A stretch of DNA of 64,000 nucleotides from Streptomyces sp. I6 (GCA_003725745.1 RHDP01000001.1:6427501-6491500), one strand, 5' to 3'. Shown: positions 52,962-61,642, counted from the stretch's first letter. A program made the numbers and translations. Notes: generated by a model from the letters alone, not told the origin.

Positions 52962-53201
52962 TCAGGCGCTGCAGGAGGTGGTGCTGGTGGTGCTGGAGCA
53001 GGTCGACGTGGAGGAGCACGACGTCGAACCGGCAAGGACGACCTCGGCGGCGTCCGAGTAGTCCGAGATCTCGAAGGTCTCGGACTCCAGCTCCAGGATC
53101 TCGTCGGCGAGTGTGGCGAGTTCGGGCTTCGGGTCATCTGCGTCTCCCTCGGGTGTGCGGGGCCGGCCGGCGGGTCCGGCGGTCTCCCTCGCTCGGGCCA
53201 T
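52962..53201 (-). CDS. RiPP precursor peptide with all-Ser/Thr/Cys core
   Basis: The 79-residue product has a leader of about 58 residues that becomes acidic and helical (LATLADEILELESETFEISDY near 29-48), the pattern of thiopeptide and azole-peptide leaders, then AAEVVLAG. Residues 59-79 contain 10 Ser, 7 Thr, 3 Cys (C62, C68, C77) and a final Ala; every residue but the last can be cyclised or dehydrated. The leader-core border (after LAG) is inferred. ATG 53201 has GAAAGG 13 bp upstream; an upstream ATG at 53333 adds an Arg-rich, non-leader-like tail. It faces the operon and ends near it. Confidence 0.88.
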   Translation of the reverse strand: MARARETAGPAGRPRTPEGDADDPKPELATLADEILELESETFEISDYSDAAEVVLAGSTSCSSTSTCSSTTSTTSCSA

Positions 53202-53236
53202 TGCAGCCGAACGGCCTTTCACCTCACCTCGGCTCT

Positions 53237-53268
53237 CGCTGACACTTCGCTGACACCCAGTGTCAGCG
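53237..53268. promoter_or_regulatory. Direct and inverted repeats in the divergent precursor/amidohydrolase promoter
   Basis: CGCTGACAC occurs at 53237 and 53248, an 11-bp step, and its inverse GTGTCAGCG at 53260, forming a perfect inverted repeat with a 3-nt gap. The 11-bp spacing and the GCTGACA heptamer, shared with 33684, fit a SARP operator. Confidence 0.6.
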
Positions 53269-53359
53269 GAACGCCGGGCGTCTGTCGTGCGGGCCGGGGA
53301 CGCTGGCGGGTGAGCCGCCTTCCGGTCCGCCACCGCCGCACCGAGGGCAAGGAGACGCG

Positions 53360-54591
53360 TTGAACGCAGCAGAACTCCCGCGGGACGTCCTGAGGGACGC
53401 CACCGCGCTGTACGTCGACCTGCACGCCCATCCCGAGCTGTCGGGTGAGGAGGTCCGCACCGCCGGGGTACTCGCCGCCCGGCTCGAACGGGACGGCTGC
53501 ACCGTCACCCGCCGCGTCGGCGGGCACGGCGTCGTCGGTGTGCTCCGCAACGGCACGGGCCCCACGGTGATGGCCCGGGCCGAACTCGACGCGCTTCCGG
53601 TACGGGAACGCACCGGCCTGAAATACGCCAGCACCGTTCCCGGTGTCATGCACGCCTGCGGACACGATCTGCACACCGCGGCGGCCGCCGGCGCCGTCTC
53701 CCTCCTCGCCGGCACCCGCGACTCCTGGCGGGGCACCCTGGTACTCGTCGGACAGCCCGCGGAGGAGACCTTGAGCGGCGCCCGGGCGATGCTCGACGAC
53801 GGCCTCTACGACCGGTTCGGAACCCCGGACGCGGTGCTCGCGCAGCACTGCGCACCGCTTCCCGCCGGATGCGTCGCCCACGGGCAGGGCCCGCTGATGT
53901 CCGCCGGGGTCACGCTCGACGTGGTCGTCCACGGGCGCGGCGGGCACGCGGGCACCCCGCACCTGGCCGTCGACCCCGTGGTCACCGCCGCCGCCGTGGT
54001 GATGCGGCTCCAGACGGTGGTGTCGCGCGAGTCCGCGCCCGGCGAGCGGGTCGTGCTCACCGTCGGTTCACTGCACGCCGGGGACCGGGCCAACGTGATC
54101 CCCGCCGAAGCCCGGCTGTCCGTGTCCGTCAGGGCGTTCACGGACGCCGCCCTGGCCCGGGTGACCGAGGCAGTCCGGCGGGTCGTACGAGCCGAGTGCG
54201 CGGCCTCAGGCTGCGACCGCGAGCCGGAGATCACGGTCACTGCCGCCTCGCCTGTGCTGGAGACCCACCCGGAGACGGCTCACAAGGTGCGCCGCGCACA
54301 CGAGGAAGCCTTCGGGGCGCACCGGGTGACCGGCTGGCCCGGATCGACCGCCACCGAGGACTTCCCCCACTACGCCACGGGCGGGGTGCCGGTCGCCTAC
54401 TGGATGCTCGGCGCCACCGGCGTCCGGCAGTGGCGCGCGGCCGGCGGCGGTGGTGAACCGGTGCCCGCCAACCACACGGACACCTTCGCGCCCGACGTAC
54501 GCACCGCCCTCCCGGCCGGCATCACCGCGATGGCCACGGCCGCACGAAGTCTGCTGGGCACACCCGGCCGCAGGGCGGGCGCCCGCGATGA
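53360..54591 (+). CDS. M20-family amidohydrolase/peptidase of the RiPP locus
   Basis: A metal-dependent hydrolase of the IAA-amino-acid hydrolase group, with LHAHPELSGEE, the metal motif MHACGHDLHTAAAAG, GQPAEETLSGARAML, QHCAPLPAGCVAHGQGPLM and GSTATEDFPHYA. AAGGAG precedes TTG 53360. As read the frame runs to 54658 with a basic, non-family tail; one missing base near 54540-54588 would end it at TGA 54589-54591 (410 residues), overlapping the next ATG. It is divergent from the precursor under shared repeats, so it may trim the peptide or remove an amino acid or blocking group. Substrate unknown. Confidence 0.85.
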
Positions 54592-54845
54592 CCCCGTCCC
54601 GGCCGGACTACGTCGACGTCGTCGCCGTGCGCGACGACCGTTCGGCACCCGCGGGTGAGACCACCGTCATCCGGCTGCTGGGCCTGCTGCCCGGGCACTG
54701 GCCCTGCCTGCCCGAAGTCCGTGCGGACCGCATCCGGCTGCGGATCGCCCTGGACGCGGCCACCGATCCGCGCACGGTCAGCAGCGCCGTCAGCCGGGCA
54801 CTGGCCGACTCCGCGCTGCGTGGCTGGTCCCGCCGTCGGGACTGA
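54588..54845 (+). CDS. 85-residue protein coupled to the amidohydrolase, unknown
   Basis: I do not recognise the family. The product is soluble and starts MTPSRPDYVDVVAVRD, with VIRLLGLLPGHWPCLPEVRADRIRLRIALDAATDPRTVSSAVSRALADSALRGW, a compact alternating strand-helix pattern of about 70 residues. It contains one Cys. Overlap of its ATG with the likely true stop of the amidohydrolase suggests translational coupling. A role as a small partner or scaffold in peptide maturation is possible. The region 54846-55108 that follows holds 18-bp low-complexity repeats (GGAACGGCACCGGTGG type). Confidence 0.65.
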   Translation: MTPSRPDYVDVVAVRDDRSAPAGETTVIRLLGLLPGHWPCLPEVRADRIRLRIALDAATDPRTVSSAVSRALADSALRGWSRRRD

Positions 54846-55108
54846 CCGGCGGCGCCGGAGGAACGGCACCCGCTGGGGGTGGCGCCCCGCCACCGGGACC
54901 GACCGCCGGCGCCGGAGGGCGCCGCCCGCGGATCCTCCGGGCGTCCCGCCGGAGGGAGAACGCCCGCCGGTGGCGGTGGCGGGCACCCGCACCCGGGTTC
55001 CGGAACGGCACCGGTGGGAACGGCACCGGTGGGAACGGTGCTGGCGGGTTCGCCGCCCGCGCGGCCGTCACCATCCGGCCCGGGGGCCGGACCATGGCGG
55101 CCGGACCG

Positions 55109-56197
55109 TCACACCCAGCCGCGTTCCCGAGCCAGCAGCGCCGCATGGGCCCGGTTCACCGCACCCAGCTTCTGCATGATGTCCGCGACATGGCGCCGGT
55201 ACGTCCGCACCGACACACCCAGCTCCCGTGCTCCCACCTCGTCCTTGCCGGCCGAGCACATCGACAGCAGCACCCGCTGCTCGGTCCCGGTCAACCGCTT
55301 CTCCTCGCCCTCCGGCCCGGCCACGGCGGTCAGTTGCTCGGCCTGGGACCAGATCTGCTCGAACAGGGCGATGATGTTCGCCACCAACCCGTTGCTGCGG
55401 GCCAGCAGCGCGCCGCGTGCCGTGTTGCGCGGATCCACGGGCACCAGTGCTGTATGGCCGTCGTATACGAGGATCCGCTCGGATATGTTCTCCGCCACCC
55501 TGATCAGGGCGCCCTCCGCGACCAGTTCCCGCAGATAGCCCGCAGTGGGCGGATGGTCCAGGGCGGCCCGCAGCACGACGTTCCGGATACGCACACCTCG
55601 GCGCAGACAGCGCATGTCCAGTGGACGCGACCGGGCGATGTTCTCGGCCGACAACCTGGTGTACGGCTCTACCGAAAGGATCTCCTCACGGGCGAAGAAC
55701 GCCAGATCTTCGATGCGGTTGCGGATGTCGTCCAGCCCGTGCAACTGCTCGATGCCCTGCGACGCCATCAACTCGCCCTGCTCGGCCCGCAGACCCTGAA
55801 CGACGTGCCGGGCCTGAGTCACCCGCTGCAACTCCTGGTGCAGCGCGTGGAGCCGGGCGTCCATCAGCCGGGCCACCGCCACCTCGGGATCCGCCGGTGC
55901 GATACGCCCGTCTGCCCCCGTGGGGTGGATCAGCCCGAGCCGGCGCAGTCGCTCCAGGCAGTGCTCCGGATCCTGTTCGGGGCCCGATCCGATCTTGTCG
56001 GCGAGCGCACGCAGGTCCTCGATCGTGGTGTCCGGATGGCGCAGACAGTGCCGGTAGAGTTCCTCATCCGCGGCGGACACGCCGAGCACGGCCATCTCGT
56101 TCTCACGCAACGCGCCCTCGGTGTATGAGTTCGGTCCGCCGGGAAGAGGGTGACCCCCGGCTGCGTACCACCGAAGGTTATCCCGCATTCCAGGCAT
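55109..56197 (-). CDS. LuxR-type regulator with TrmB-like N-terminus
   Basis: The 362-residue protein has an N-terminal winged-helix-like part (LGVSAADEELYRHCLRHPDTTIEDLRALADKIGSGPEQDPEHCLERLRRLGLI), a central helical/PLD-like sensor part (FFAREEILSVEPYTRL, IRNVVLRAALD, ISERILVYDGHTALVPVDP), and a C-terminal LuxR helix-turn-helix (LSMCSAGKDEVGARELGVSVRTYRRHVADIMQKLGAVNRAHAALLARERGWV). Such regulators are frequent beside peptide biosynthesis clusters in Streptomyces. ATG 56197 is the longest start; ATG near 56094 (MAVLGVSAAD) may be the true one. It is convergent with the 85-residue gene, so it is the likely right edge of the cluster. Confidence 0.82.
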   Translation of the reverse strand: MPGMRDNLRWYAAGGHPLPGGPNSYTEGALRENEMAVLGVSAADEELYRHCLRHPDTTIEDLRALADKIGSGPEQDPEHCLERLRRLGLIHPTGADGRIAPADPEVAVARLMDARLHALHQELQRVTQARHVVQGLRAEQGELMASQGIEQLHGLDDIRNRIEDLAFFAREEILSVEPYTRLSAENIARSRPLDMRCLRRGVRIRNVVLRAALDHPPTAGYLRELVAEGALIRVAENISERILVYDGHTALVPVDPRNTARGALLARSNGLVANIIALFEQIWSQAEQLTAVAGPEGEEKRLTGTEQRVLLSMCSAGKDEVGARELGVSVRTYRRHVADIMQKLGAVNRAHAALLARERGWV

Positions 56198-56615
56198 TCG
56201 GCCCTACTCCTCCCGCACCCGTCGTTCACGCCGTTTCGCAGTCTCGTACGGAACGCTCCCTTCCGGGACGGGTGGAGCGAGAGCCGATGCCTCCGGCCCG
56301 CGCGACTTCACCGCGGTGTCGCCCCTCCGGGCGTTCCGAGGACCGCCCCGCCCCCCCCGACGCCCGCACTCTCCGAGGCCCCGCACCCCTCCCGAACGGC
56401 CCCGCATCCCCTCCCGCACGGTCGTGCACCCCGGCCACCGCGCCGCGGGGCCGGGAGGCGGGTGCCGCCGGACGCGGGGCGCCCTTGACCCGCCGTGCGC
56501 GACCGCCTTCGGGCCGGCGGTCATCATCGGCGCGGCGCCGGGTACGCGGGCAGCCACGGGGACGACCGTTCCCGATGGCCCGCCGCGGCGCGGGCCCGGA
56601 CGAGAGGAGACGACG

Positions 56616-57062
56616 GTGTCGCAGGTCGAGGAGTCCGTCGAGGTCGACGTCCCGGTGCGTACGGCGTACAACCAGTGGACCCAGTTCGAGTCCTTCCCCG
56701 CGTTCATGGACGGTGTGGAGCGGGTCGATCAGCTGTCCGACAGCCTCACCCACTGGACCACGTCGACCGGAGGTGTCGAGCGGCAGTTCGAAGCGAAGAT
56801 CACCGAGCAGATCCCGGACGAGCGCGTCGCGTGGACCACCGTCGAAGGGGAGCGGCAGGCCGGAGTGGTGACCTTCCACCGCCTGTCTGACGGCAGGACC
56901 AAGGTCATGCTGCAACTGGACTTCGACCCCCAGGGCCTGGCCGAGACGGTCGGGGACAAACTCGGTTTCGTCAGGCGCCGGGTGAGCGGTGACCTCGAGC
57001 GTTTCAAGCGCTTCATCGAGTCCCGCGGAACAGAGACCGGGGCATGGCGCGGCGAGGTCTGA
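56616..57062 (+). CDS. SRPBCC (polyketide cyclase/dehydrase-like) protein
   Basis: The 148-residue product begins VSQVEESVEVDVPVRTAYNQWTQFESFPAFMDGVERV, with WTTVEGERQAGVVTFHRLSDGRTKVMLQLDFDP and a C-terminal helix RRRVSGDLERFKRFIESRG: the START-like helix-grip fold with a large pocket. GTG 56616 follows GAGAGGAG. Members of this group (COG5637-like) are common in stress loci of actinobacteria and most have no known ligand. Despite the family name there is no polyketide gene here. Unlikely to be part of the RiPP pathway. Confidence 0.85.
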   Translation: MSQVEESVEVDVPVRTAYNQWTQFESFPAFMDGVERVDQLSDSLTHWTTSTGGVERQFEAKITEQIPDERVAWTTVEGERQAGVVTFHRLSDGRTKVMLQLDFDPQGLAETVGDKLGFVRRRVSGDLERFKRFIESRGTETGAWRGEV

Positions 57063-57763
57063 GCCGCGCGTCCGGGGCACCCCGGATCCCGCCGGGTCGG
57101 TCCCCGCGGTTCCCGCTGTGAGCGGTGTGCCCGGGGCATCCTCTCGCCGGCGGCGGCGACCACGCCGCCGCCCTCGTCCCCGGTCCCCCGGGCGGCGTGT
57201 CCGGTGGCCCCTCGCCGGCCGCGAGCCGCGTCCGGGTCCGTCGGCCGCGAGGCGCGTGCGGGTCCGCCGGGTGCCGAGCGCCGGTGGGTCCGCGGGGCGC
57301 CGATGGGTCCGCGGGCGGTCGGCTCGGGCTCCCGCTTCCCGGCGGACCACGGAACGCGGCTCACCTGTGACGTTCGAGGCCGGCCCGGGGCGATGCAGCC
57401 CCGCGCGGGTGCCCACCGTCGAGACCGGTCCGGCGGCGGCCGTCCCGCGCGGGTGCCCACCGTCGAGACCGGTCCGGCGGCGGCCGTCCCGCTGCGGACC
57501 GGCCCACGTCGAGGACCGGTACCGACCGGCTCACCCCGAAAGCCGAAGGCTGCCCGTGTCCAGGCAAGGCGCCGTGCCCGGGGCGGGGTGCCGGTGTCCT
57601 CGGCAGGGCGGCAGCGGCGTCCGGGGACCGGCCGTCCCGTCCGCTGACGGAGTGATCGTGGGCGGGCCGCTGCGCCGCAGCGCCCCGCCCACCGGCCCCG
57701 CCAGCACGATGGACGCGCCGAATCCCGGCGAACGCCATTGCGGAGGACCCACAGGAGGACCTC
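57063..57763. other. Intergenic region, no gene seen
   Basis: Strongly GC-rich with short repeats. It includes a 44-bp tandem duplication and GGGACCGGCCGTCCC at 57624-57638, a DevR-like box with a 5-bp rather than 4-bp spacer. The flavodoxin-like gene promoter must be here. Confidence 0.5.
57401..57488. repeat. 44-bp tandem duplication
   Basis: Two consecutive copies starting CCGCGCGGGTGCCCACCGTC, period 44, no mismatch seen. Non-coding. Confidence 0.85.
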
Positions 57764-58501
57764 GTGACCACTCAGCCGTCCGGCTCTGCCGCGCCGCCCG
57801 CTCGATACGGCGACCTGCGGGCCCTCTTCGTCAACTGCACGCTGAAACGCTCACCCGAAACCAGCAACACCGGGGGACTGCTCGACCGGAGCCGCGAACT
57901 GATGGAACGGCAGGGAGTCGCGGTCGACGTGGTACGCGCCGTCGACCACGACATCGCCACCGGGGTGTGGCCGGACATGACCGAGCACGGCTGGGAGACC
58001 GACGCCTGGCCGGCGCTCCACGAGAAGGTGATGTCATCCGACATCCTCGTGCTCGCCGGTCCCATCTGGCTGGGCGACAACAGTTCCGTGATGAAGCGGG
58101 TGATCGAGAGGCTGTACGCCTGCTCCAGCCTGCTCAACGACAAGGGGCAGTACGCCTACTACGGACGGGTCGGCGGCTGCCTGATCACCGGAAACGAGGA
58201 CGGCGTCAAGCACTGCGCGATGAACGTGCTCTACAGCCTCCAGCACCTCGGCTACACCATCCCGCCGCAGGCGGACGCCGGCTGGATCGGCGAAGCCGGC
58301 CCGGGACCGTCCTACCTCGACCCCGGTTCGGGCGGACCCGAGAACGAGTTCACCCAGCGCAACACCACGTTCATGACCTGGAACCTGCTGCACCTGGCCG
58401 CGATGCTCAAGCAGGCGGGCGGCATTCCCGCACACGGCAACCAGCGCACGGAGTGGGACGCGGGCTGCCGCTCCGACTCACCGAACCCCGAACACCGGTA
58501 G
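57764..58501 (+). CDS. Flavodoxin/NADPH-FMN-reductase-like protein
   Basis: The 245-residue protein reads LRALFVNCTLKRSPETSNTGGLLDRSRELMERQGVAVDVVRAVD, the flavodoxin-fold first strand with its FMN phosphate loop, then SSDILVLAGPIWLGDNSSVMKRVIERLYA and GRVGGCLITGNEDGVKHCAMNVLYSLQHLGYTIPPQADAGWIG, typical of the NAD(P)H-dependent oxidoreductase group related to WrbA/FMN reductases. AGGAGG lies 5 bp before GTG 57764. It is intact and stands alone. Physiological substrate unknown; quinone or metal reduction is usual for the family. A DevR-like box with altered spacing lies upstream. Confidence 0.88.
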   Translation: MTTQPSGSAAPPARYGDLRALFVNCTLKRSPETSNTGGLLDRSRELMERQGVAVDVVRAVDHDIATGVWPDMTEHGWETDAWPALHEKVMSSDILVLAGPIWLGDNSSVMKRVIERLYACSSLLNDKGQYAYYGRVGGCLITGNEDGVKHCAMNVLYSLQHLGYTIPPQADAGWIGEAGPGPSYLDPGSGGPENEFTQRNTTFMTWNLLHLAAMLKQAGGIPAHGNQRTEWDAGCRSDSPNPEHR

Positions 58502-58808
58502 CCCCGGCGAGGAGGGCCTCCGCGGACACGCCGATGCCGAGGGAGGGATGTGCGGCCGGGCTGCGCACCGTGCCGGCGCCCCCGACCGCTGACCGGCCGG
58601 TCGCCGGGCCCTCCGCGGCCCGGAGGACCGGATCACCGCCCCCGCTCGCCCCCTTGCCCCGGCTCGTACGTGTCGCCCGGCGTGCGCGGCCCACCCCGAC
58701 CACCGGCCAGTGCGAACCGGGGTCAACCGAGGTGAAACGGTGCGAACCGAGATGCCGGTGCGAGCGGGGCCGGTGCGAGCGGGGCCGGGGCCGTCCGGAG
58801 GCCGTGCC
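58502..58808. other. Convergent intergenic region, no gene seen
   Basis: Contains short imperfect repeats of GGTGCGAGCGGGGCC and GTGCGAACCGAG near 58705-58795. No gene or clear terminator. Confidence 0.5.
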
Positions 58809-59566
58809 TCACTGGCTGGGGGCGACGGACTTCTCAACCTCCGCGAGGGTGGCGCTGTCGACCAGACCGGTGTCCTCCAGGACCTCCATGTGATCCAGGA
58901 CCGTCTGGTTGGCCTGCCGCGCATGACGGCGGATCAGGTCGTTCTGGGTGGCCGCCCGTACCTCCGCGATGGTGGCGAAGATCTTCCCGTGCGAGGAGCG
59001 CAGAACGTTGGCGAAGAGCCGGTCGAACTCGGCCCGCGGGCGTTCTCCAACTGCCGCACCCATTCCTGCTGCTCGTCCGTCGCCTCGTCGGGAATCGGCA
59101 CCCCCAGGATCTTCGCGTCCTCGCGGACCAACTGGTCGAGCTTGCTGTGACCGTCCAGCAGATGCAGCCCCGCGCGTTTGACGGCCTCGCTCGACGCGTT
59201 CGTCTGGGCCAGCCGGCCCGCTGGGATCTCCCACAGACCTGCCTGGCGCACCTTGACCAGGAACGTCTTGTCGACTTCCGTCACCGGCTGCGGCCCGGCA
59301 GGAGCCTGCCCTGCCTCGTCCGCCGCGCCGTCCTTCTGCGCGCCGGTCGCATGGCCGGTGCCGGACGAGTGCCCGTAACCCTCCCCCGCGCCCTGGCCGT
59401 AGCCGCCCTGCGCGGCGATCCCGGCCTGTGCCTGCGCGTCCGGGGCGTCGCCGTCACTTCCCCGGGTAGCGATCAGCACGGTCGCGATGACTGCGCAGAC
59501 GGCGGCGACGACGGCCAGGGTCCGCAAGGGGGCCCCGGACTCGGCTGCACGTCGGTTCGGACTCAT
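58809..59566 (-). CDS. DUF4142 secreted/anchored protein (one frameshift)
   Basis: The start MSPNRRAAESGAPLRTLAVVAAVCAVIATVLIATRG gives a membrane anchor or uncleaved signal, then a Gly/Ala/Gln-rich extracytoplasmic linker, then the DUF4142 helical bundle: VTEVDKTFLVKVRQAGLWEIPAGRLAQTNASSEAVKRAGLHLLDGHSKLDQLVREDAKILGV. The frame breaks at CCC 59033-59035; one added base gives ENARGAEFDRLFANVLRSSHGKIFATIAEVRAATQNDLIRRHARQANQTVLDHMEVLE and 252 residues. GGAGG precedes ATG 59566. Family function unknown. Confidence 0.85.
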
Positions 59567-59959
59567 GATGCCTCCGGGCTCGGCCTGGTCTTCGTGCCCG
59601 TTGATGTGTTCGGGCGCTGTCTGCGGGACTGCTGGCACGCCACGCAGACAGCAGTACGGACAGGGGTGCCGGTGTGTTCACCGCCCGCCTGGATTCGCGG
59701 GAGACCTCGATTCGAGGACGGCGGCGGCGGGCACCGGGGGCCCTCGATGGCGAGGCCCTGGGCCGTGCGGTGGCCATCCCCGTCCCGTGGCCCGGCGTCC
59801 GGGCGGCCCCGGGCGGCCCTGCGGCCTTGGTGGTCCGGGTGGCTTGGTGGTCCGGTTTCCGGGGCGCCGCGGTGGCCCGAGGCATTGCCGGGCACGGGTA
59901 CGTCGAACCCGCGGGTGGTCCGGGGCGCCGCGGAGGCCCGGGTCATCCGGGCGAACGCC

Positions 59960-60222
59960 TCACCAGGGGATACGACTGGCGACGAAGCCGACGACGCGGT
60001 TCCGTTCGGCGATGACGGGGAGGGCGCACAGCCCGATGAATCCGATGCCCGCGAACAGGGCCGCTGCAGGTAGAACTCGTACATGCCCGAACCCTCACGG
60101 ATCATCTCGTAGCAGCTCGTCGCCATCAGGGCCCCGACTACGCACATGCCCAGGAGCATCAGCGCCAGGAGGGCGCCGCACAGCGGGAGTTCGGGGCTTG
60201 ACACGGCCGGCCGCTCGTTCAT
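59960..60222 (-). CDS. Small membrane protein, unknown (one frameshift)
   Basis: Read from ATG 60222 the product is LPLCGALLALMLLGMCVVGALMATSCYEMIREGSGMYEFYLQ, with one clear membrane segment. Adding one base at the CC of 60061-60062 gives RALFAGIGFIGLCALPVIAERNRVVGFVASRIPW, a second segment, and an 87-residue protein. Without the correction the frame continues as Arg/Pro-rich nonsense. The coherence of both halves supports a real two-helix protein. Family not recognised. No gene is seen between it and the DUF4142 start (59567-59959). Confidence 0.6.
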
Positions 60223-60231
60223 GTCCGCAGG

Positions 60232-60351
60232 TCCATAGGTGTCCGGAACGTATTATGACGATCCATAGGTGTCCAGAACGTGTTGTAACGATCCATGGGA
60301 GTCCGGAACATGTTGTGACGATCCATGGGAGTCCGGAACATGTTGTGACGA
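60232..60351. repeat. 30-bp tandem repeat, four copies
   Basis: Units begin TCCATAGGTGTCCGGAACG or TCCATGGGAGTCCGGAACA, period 30, at 60232, 60262, 60292 and 60322. The last two are identical; each has the half-palindromic CCATGG or AACATGTTG-like core. It is AT-richer than its surroundings and lies in the divergent promoter of the small membrane protein and DUF817 genes. Confidence 0.9.
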
Positions 60352-60454
60352 CCCGTCCCCGGACCGTAAATGCCAGTCGGCGGTGTGTGCGGGGCCCGTG
60401 TGCTTGCGGCGGCCCGGAACAAACCGCGGGCTGCCCAGGGGCGTCCCTCCGGGT

Positions 60455-61247
60455 ATGCACACGATCTTCGAGGGAATGCACCAGCTGCTCAGGTTCGCGA
60501 TGCTGCAGGCGAGGTGCTGCGCTTTCGCGGTGGCGCTCCTCGGGGCATCGCTGTTTCCCGGATGCTGCCGGAACTGCCCGTCGCCCGGTACGACCTGGTC
60601 CTCGCCTACGGCCTGCTGCTGACCTTCGCGGCCCGGCGCCTGGGCTGGGAAGGCGGCCGGGACACCCTCGTGATCGCCGCATGCCATGTCGTGGGACTGC
60701 TCTTCGAACTGGTCAAAGTGCGCCTGGGCTCGTGGAGCTACCCGAGGAGGCGGTGACCAAGATCGCGGGGGTGCCCTTGTACGGCGGGTTCATGTACGCG
60801 GCCGTCGCGAGCTACGTCTGCCGGGCCTGGCGCCTGTTCGAGCTCCGGTTCACCGGCTACCGCGCCACGGCCACCGCCCTGGTCGCGGCCGCGGTCTATG
60901 CGAACTTCTTCTCCCACCACTGGCTGCCGGACTTCCGCTGGCCGCTCGCGGCGGTGATGACGGCCGTCACGGCCGGGGCATGGGTCGGTTTCACCGTCGG
61001 CCGCCGGCGCTACCGCATGCCACTCGCGTTGTCCTTCGTACTGATCGGCTTCTTCCTGTGGGTCGCGGAGAACGCCGCGACGTACCTCGGTGCCTGGAGC
61101 TATCCGCATCAGCTCGGCGGCTGGGAGCCGGTGGCGCTCACCAAGTTCGGCGCATGGGCGCTGCTGATCAGCGTCACGTTCGTCCTCACCGAACGGCTGC
61201 AGTCGGTCGGCGGGGGTGAACGGCTGGGCAGGCAACCGGGTTGGTGA
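60455..61247 (+). CDS. DUF817 (YoaT-family) membrane protein (two frameshifts)
   Basis: The corrected product is 264 residues with about seven membrane segments. It begins MHTIFEGMHQLLRFAMLQARCCAF; a lost base at CCC 60557-60559 hides LFPRMLPELPVARYDLVLAYGLLLTFAARRLGWEGG and one at CCC 60741-60743 hides GSWSYPEEAVTKIAGVPLYGGFMYAAVASYVCRAW. The later AENAATYLGAWSYPHQLGGWEPV is also standard for the family. The function of the family is not known. It is followed directly by a strong hairpin. Confidence 0.88.
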
Positions 61248-61252
61248 CTCCT

Positions 61253-61272
61253 CCCCCACGTAAAGGTGGGGG
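61253..61272 (+). terminator. Strong hairpin after DUF817, resembles an IS200/IS605 right end
   Basis: CCCCCAC and GTGGGGG pair perfectly around GTAAAG and are followed by CTTCTCGC. It starts 6 bp after the stop codon. The CTCC-hairpin-CTTCT layout recalls the right ends of IS200/IS605-family elements, but no tnpA or tnpB is present. No gene is seen in 61273-61642. Confidence 0.6.
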
Positions 61273-61642
61273 CTTCTCGCTATGCCGGGTTGGCGTCGCG
61301 ACGGACCAGCCCGGCCCGCCGTGAAACGGGCGGCTGCGCCCGTACGCCCCGGCCGCGGGGGCTCCACCGGCCACCCGGAGACGGGGGAGGAGCGCCGCGG
61401 CGCGCGCCGGTCGCCCACCGCGGCGCGCGCCGGGCGGTCGCGGGGCACCTCCGGTCCGTGTGCGCGGGCTGCAGTCCGGCGGCAGAGGCCCGTGTCTCCG
61501 CACGGCCTGTGCGATCCTGCGGCGCCGGGCACTCCGGGGACTCGTGCGGCGCACCAGCCACGGGCGCCCGGCGCACGTGTGCCGGGAGACCGCGCGACAC
61601 CCCGAGGGCGCACGCGGCGTACGGCAGGGCTCCCGCCGGACG

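Noticed and set aside
53202-53333. Longer precursor start at ATG 53333
   Set aside because: The added 44 residues are basic and disordered, unlike azole-peptide leaders, and would cover the repeat operator. ATG 53201 gives a normal leader.
56616-57062. SRPBCC protein as a polyketide cyclase of a hidden polyketide cluster
   Set aside because: No ketosynthase, acyl carrier or related gene is nearby; the helix-grip fold alone does not show that role.
60232-60351. CRISPR array
   Set aside because: Repeats are directly adjacent with no spacers, and no cas genes are present anywhere in the window.
60219-60422. Small minus-strand frame encoding a decapeptide repeat (MDRHNMFRTP)
   Set aside because: It simply reads the 30-bp DNA repeats; no ribosome site and no sequence outside the repeat supports a protein.
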